A program made the position numbers and the translations under genes. 64,000 bases of DNA from Rhea pennata (Eukaryota > Chordata > Aves > Rheiformes > Rheidae), in the NCBI RefSeq assembly GCF_028389875.1, contig NC_084665.1, positions 22,476,001 to 22,540,000 of the forward strand, in the 5' to 3' direction. Positions 58,701 through 64,000 of the stretch are shown in pieces (position 1 is the stretch's first letter; every line of letters begins with the position of its first letter). The notes beneath the pieces were generated by a model that saw nothing but the letters and a program-made list of their open reading frames with translations, was not told where the DNA came from and did no database searches.

Positions 58701-61700
58701 GGATTTAAAAACTTTTCTGTTTTGTTTTCTCCCACCTCCCCCCTTTCATAGTCCAAATGGATTTATTAACGGTAGGTACACATCAGTCTCAGGAGCTTTA
58801 AAACCAGTTCTTTCTTTGTCATTAGTGTGCTTAAAATCCTGACAGAATAATGCCACCGTGGCCTTTAAAGATCCCAGTTTAACCCGCTTTGCCCAAGGGA
58901 GATGCTTTCTGGTGAATACCAAAGGGAACTGCCAGTCACGGAGGTTTTATGGTGCAATAAATAAACATGCCAGATTATATAGCATAGGTGTAATGCCCTC
59001 CAGAGTCACTTCCCTCCCTGGAGCTGGCTCTAGAGCGGATGAAGAGCAGCACCACCTTCTCAGCGCTCTCGGCACCTAACTGCTTCCGCTCGCCCGGCTC
59101 CCGGGGGGCCTTTAACACCCCATTCCTCACTCCCAGTTAAGCAGGAGGGTGGGGGGGGAGGCCCCCCCTTCAGCACACCCCTGCGAGGAGCCGTGCTGGG
59201 GGTTGGAGGGCTGTTTCTGCAGCGCGTTGGATGGTCTCTTGCCTTCCCACGGCTCCTGCGCTCAGCAGGTCGGGTAGCTGCAGCGAATTCCAGGGCTCCC
59301 GCACGTTGGAAGTGGGAGCGCAGGAATTGCGCTATCATTGGTCTGGGATCCTGCCTACAGAAATAGCCATTACTCCATGCTTTAGGCAAATGGAAACAAA
59401 AACATAACATGCACAGTCAATGGAGCAACGCAGCACATGGGGGAAGTCATTTCCTACTGATACCTCTAACACATCATTTTGTATCTCAGGGCCTGAGATC
59501 TGGTTACCCTTATCTTAGCCAAAACACTGTAACAGTCATAAAAGTGCTTTGCTTTTATTTCCTCCACGAAATTTTATCATGAGAATTTGATTATCTGTCC
59601 TGCAGCAGTGATATCCAAAGGTTTATTATTTTCAGCATGTGCACTAATTTCTAATTTCTCAGCTAGCTTACTGAGGTGTCCCTTCATCCTGGAATTGTGA
59701 AACAGAGAGAAAAAGGAAAGACTGACCATATTTTCCTTTCATTTGTCACCATGTCTAACCCAAATGTTTACCCTTGACCCCAGATGTATAAAACCTTTTC
59801 CAAGCCAAGAAATTCTCTTTTTCCCAGCTAAGCAATCCATTTTATTTTGAGGCGAGACTGAACGGTAATATGAATATCAACACGCGCCCACTCAGTCTAC
59901 TCGGTCTGACTTTCCAATGAATGAAGACATTGAAGATAGTCTTATTACTATGATCTTTTCCAAACACTAACAGAGTAGCACCCTCTAGTGCACACTAACA
60001 GTAAAATCTGCATTAATAACAGGCCTCGTGGGTCAAATTTAGCCTTGGTGCGTCGCCACTGGAATCACTGGGGATGAATTCAGCTGTAAGGCTTTTCTTT
60101 TTTATGGGCTGAAGCTTTCCCGTATTCCGCCCCCCCCCCCCAGAGGACCACATCTGTGAATGTGGCACGCTGGTCGCCCCACCCAGGATAATCCTGGACA
60201 TTAAGTGGGTCTCCTGCTGGCTTGGGTGGCAGCTTTTGCTGCCTGTCTGGAAGGCGGCGCAGCTTTCCGTTCAAAGATGTTGTATTTACGTCTGTTCGAC
60301 GCTGTCGCCCAGGGTTAAAAAAATGTTTCTTCCCAGGAATGTGCCTCAGGTAGAATTTGTTTGTGGGAGAACATTTCAGGCAAAATGGCTCTGTTGCTTC
60401 TGACTTCATCCTGGAGGGAGATACGTTTGCTGTTGTTAAAATATGCTGGTGCTTTTTGTGTGTCCTTATGCTTTGCAGCAGCAATTTGCTCGGGAGCATG
60501 CCAGAACCATGCTTCTTGTCATCTTCACGCATCTGCTGAAACTGGCCAGGCTAAAGATTTCTGGGTGCAGAAAGCTGTGGCTCAGCAGCATTTAAGAGCT
60601 AAACAAACACCTCCGCTGAGCTCAGGGGCGCCGAGGCCACGCAGACTTTGCTGCACCGCAGCCTCTGCGGTCCCCATGGAGGAGCGAGGGCGCTCCTGGC
60701 CCCGCAGAGCCGAGCTGCCCCGGGCTGGCAGTTTCCGGGCGCATGTGGGTGAGTTCAGCTTGGGCACCAAATCTGTGAGCCGAGAACCTGCCTGATTTAA
60801 AAGTCCTGGGTGGGGAAGGAGCAGGTGGACACAAGGAGCCTGGCGAGAGCAGGGCTGGGGTTTGGAGCAGGGGACTGGGGCTGGCTGCTCACAGAGAAGG
60901 GAGCTGGTTTCCAGGACAGTTTTGGATGAATTGGGTATGACAGCTGAGACTGAAAGCAACACCGGTGAAGACCCTGGTACTCTACAATGTGACCTTGTTG
61001 GAGGGAGTTTTGTAACACAGAGTTAGGAAAAAAAAAGGGGGATGAGCGTTTTGTGTATTGTTGTATTACTTCTGGTGTGGCTTTCTCTCATTATTAGGAA
61101 TTTCAATAGGTTTCATCATTTTTTATTTTTGTTTAAAGGAAGGAGAACAAGCGTGACACAATTTTGGCAGAACCTGAGCAGAACAGGAACTGAGAGGGTG
61201 ACCTATGGGACGAATGAGGGTAGAATGGGATTGTTACTGGATGCCACTGGCCACTATACGGAGGTGAATTTATTGTGTTGTGTCATGTGCAAAATCCCAA
61301 AGGCCAAATGCACGTCTAGGAATTTTATAAAAACCCAAACCTCACCTCTTAGTCTCTAAAAATAACAGCGAGTAGATGGCTACTTGAGATTTCATAAAAA
61401 TTAAAAATAAACATACCTGCTTAACCATAGGTGGAAATTTTGCCTAATGTTTCAAGACTAGAACTTCCTTTCATTAAGCACGAGAACAGAGCTGGTGCAC
61501 GCAGACCAGGGGAACGAGGGTTAATCCATCACTGCGCAACTAAGGCAGCGCTGAGGTTCGTAGTCGGCGCGTGCCCCTGCAAACACGGAGGCGAGCTGCT
61601 GCCCGGTGAACATCATCAGGCACGTCCAGCTCCTTACGGAGCCTGTACCACAGCGGCACGCGAGCCAAGGGGCTGGGAGTCAGAGCTCTGGGAGAGCCAG

Positions 61701-62319
61701 GCAAAGCACCAAAGCTCATGAGCTGTGCAGCAGTTTCGTGTACCTCTAATGCTTCTGCTTTTTAATGTACCAGGCACATTTTGAGTCCATCTGTGGCTCC
61801 GATGTTAAAGGGAAATGTAGTCAGTGACACATTCTTGAAAAGTGATAAATAATCATCACTGCTGCCATTTGTGTTTGGGGAATGATATTTTTAGGTTGAC
61901 TACAAAGAATTCCAGGGTGAGGTTATCCCGTGCCGGCAAGAGGGAGTGGGAGGTGGCTCCCAGCCATCTTTGTGCTCTCCAAATTTTAGGCAGCACCGAG
62001 GAGGAAGCAGGGGAGGGTGGAGGGAGGCTGGACACCTTCCCTCGCGTAGCCTGGGTAGCTGCGGGGGCCTGCGGGGCAGACAGCAGCCCCACTTTGCCTT
62101 GCGCCCTAGCGCTGCCCAGACTGGCGACAGCGTCTCTTTGCTCCAGCCTTGCTCCTTACGCGGGGGCCGGCAGCCTGACCCCAGGCCGGGATGCGGCCCC
62201 ACTGCACGGGGAAAGCAGTATCTTCGCAGCGATAGCCCGAAAAACCCGTGGCACTCTGGAGAAGAAACGACTCTCTATCTTCTTGGGCTTTGCACTGTAT
62301 TTTACTATTCTCTTTAAAT
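55771..62319. other. Intergenic upstream of HLX, no gene seen
   Basis: Returns to ordinary noncoding composition. Poly(T) at about 57206-57220, a C12 run at 60130-60141, and GC-richer patches at 59080-59300, 60600-60760, 61490-61690 and 61960-62240. No recognisable coding exon, including the neighbours expected upstream of HLX in mammals. Confidence 0.6.
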
Positions 62320-62520
62320 GAAGCAAATATCATTATTTCCCATTAGGCATTTCTGGTGCAAGAGTATTTCATTGAAAAATGGTTCTTTAATGCTAATGGG
62401 AATTATACTCCTAGCATGATTTATATTAATAAGGCATGTGCAGTTCCTTAGTACATTCAGACCCAGATGGGAAATGAGATTTTTTTTCTTGTCCTTCCAC
62501 ACAACATCTGATGAAGTGCT
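62320..62520. promoter_or_regulatory. Candidate conserved block 11 kb upstream of HLX
   Basis: Unique sequence with many TAAT/ATTA cores (CCCATTAGGC, TTTAATGCTAATGGG, TTATATTAATAAGG). The look is that of an AT-rich conserved element. Motif evidence only. Confidence 0.3.
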
Positions 62521-62739
62521 CCAAGCATAGAATTTAACAAGCTATTCTCCCCTGGCCTTATGGATGAAAAATAGTCCGTTGTGTCAACTCCTCAGATGCC
62601 TATTTTTACACCTTCTGTTTGTTCTTAGTTTGACGTTGTTAATCACAGTCCCACCAAAGCTCTATTGTTCAGCTCTTCAAGAAGAATGTTGTTATATTGA
62701 CTGTTTGTGCGTCAGCCCAGCTCTCTCTGGAGCTGCACT

Positions 62740-62990
62740 TGGATGAAATTAGATAATTTCCATTAGTAGAACATGCATTATTAGTCCCCAATGCCAAATT
62801 GAAAAGAGAGCCAAGATTACTATTTCTGGCCGTGTTCACCTCAGGAAGGAACCTTCTCAGCTTTAATGGGATTTTGCTATTGTTGGTTGCCTTCTGTTTG
62901 ACACTGTGCCAGCAGGGTTGAAAATTGTTTAGAAAGCTGCATGAAATATAATAGAGCCCAAGCCATTTGCTGCAGCACATTCCAGTGTGA
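62740..62990. promoter_or_regulatory. Candidate conserved block upstream of HLX
   Basis: ATTAGATAATTTCCATTAG, GCATTATTAG, CTTTAATGGG and a CACATTCCAG (TEAD-like) word in unique sequence. Just 0.2 kb from the previous block, so the two may be one element. Confidence 0.3.
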
Positions 62991-63079
62991 TGTTTATTTT
63001 GAAAAAAAAAAAGGAAAAAAAATTATTGTCCTTGGCAGAAAAAAAATCTCACTAACTTGAATCTCAGAACATATGCTTC

Positions 63080-63245
63080 TTGTTGCTGTTGTGTTTTCAA
63101 AAATTGCTGCCAGTATCGGCGTATTACATACAGAAGCGATAAATCTCATAATATTTATAATGATCTTCATGACTTGTAAAAAGCAGATTACAGGCACAGG
63201 CAGCATCCTTATGACGGGAAAGTAAGCCAAGGGATACCAGGTCAG
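63080..63245. promoter_or_regulatory. Candidate conserved block near window end
   Basis: AT-rich unique sequence with GCGATAAATC, CATAATATTTATAATG and CAGATTACAGG words. Weak evidence. Confidence 0.22.
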
Positions 63246-64000
63246 ATCCAAAAGAAAAAAATCAAGTTCCACATTTGTCAGTAAAACATGCACCTTCATA
63301 TGCGGTGGTGCAGTTTTCTCATCTCTGAAATGGGGTTAAAAACACATCTCTGCCACCCAAAGGAACTAGGCACACAAGCTCTCCCCGGACCGAGCCTTCA
63401 TGTGGCGCCGGAGCTCTTCACCTCCGCGGTGGGGGGACAGCGCGGCCCCGCTACCCCCCGCAGACAGCCGTGGTCAGCGTCCCCCGGCGTGGGCTCGGCG
63501 CTGCCGGCGCAAGGCCACGTTTGAGCGCTGCGTGGGGTTATAGTGTTGGTGCTATTTTGAGGGCAGCTCTCCTCTCTCCCCTTCGCCTGCGCCTCACGGT
63601 GACCGAGGCCGAACACCTCACTCGCATCTCAGGACACTAATTTTTGAAAATTAGCTGTGAGAGTGGAGATGGTGGAATGAGCTCTTTCTCAGCCTTGAAT
63701 TCCCCACAGAGCTATTTTTGCTCCATATAGTACTGTTTTGTTCTATGAATGCTGTCTTAAAATAATTATTAATGAAAGCAGAGTTGACTTTGGAGCAAAA
63801 GTTTCCGGTTACTTGGCATTTCCAATGTGTCAGCTATCTCAGGGTATTGAAATGCGGTACATTTTTTGGATGCGATCAGAGGCCAAAAACACATTTTCCC
63901 TCCAGGCTCCCTCAGAGCTCGGAGCCAGACCCACCTTCACTGTACTTCACCTCTTGTCTACTCAAACTCCTAAGAAGCTAAGCAAATAGAACAGAGTTAC

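Noticed and set aside
1-64000. tRNA, rRNA, CRISPR arrays, bacterial-type promoters or operons
   Set aside because: Looked for tRNA B-box-like sequences and regularly spaced repeats and found none; the sequence is vertebrate.

Overview
The window is vertebrate nuclear DNA, most likely from a bird. Supporting signs are one intron-containing homeobox gene with GT-AG introns, a CR1-type LINE fragment near 8.4 kb, low interspersed-repeat density, compact introns (652, 536 and 912 bp), and a very GC-rich island cluster around the gene. There are no bacterial-type operons, CRISPR arrays, tRNAs or rRNAs that I can see.

The only protein-coding gene I can support is HLX (H2.0-like homeobox), on the minus strand. 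Its coding exons are 51208-50650, 49997-49818, 49281-49097 and 48184-47843. They join in frame into a 421-residue protein with an N-terminal eh1-type motif, a second eh1-like motif, an intact homeodomain (about residues 264-323, split by an intron between homeodomain positions 44 and 45), and a shortened acidic/Ser/Pro tail. A poly(A) signal on the minus strand at 47333-47328 fits a 3' UTR of roughly 0.5 kb.

Layout: 1-37.8 kb is AT-rich intergenic DNA downstream of HLX, with microsatellites, one CR1 fragment, a 961-bp element with 38-bp inverted terminal arms (15074-16034), a 78-bp inverted repeat pair near 30 kb, a decayed repeat at 31.2-31.6 kb, and scattered motif-dense blocks. At about 37.9 kb composition switches sharply to a cluster of CpG islands that runs to about 55.8 kb. 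HLX lies in this cluster, which looks like a developmental-gene methylation valley. From 55.8 to 64 kb the sequence returns to ordinary intergenic DNA upstream of HLX, with motif-rich AT blocks at 62.3-63.3 kb.

I see no undescribed protein system. The most unusual signals are noncoding: the 961-bp inverted-repeat element, the ~90% identical inverted duplication at 30 kb, a 10-bp palindromic pair of homeodomain cores inside HLX intron 3, and a pair of near-identical CRE sites exactly 40 bp apart downstream of HLX. Calls of candidate regulatory elements rest on motif content only, because no alignment could be run.
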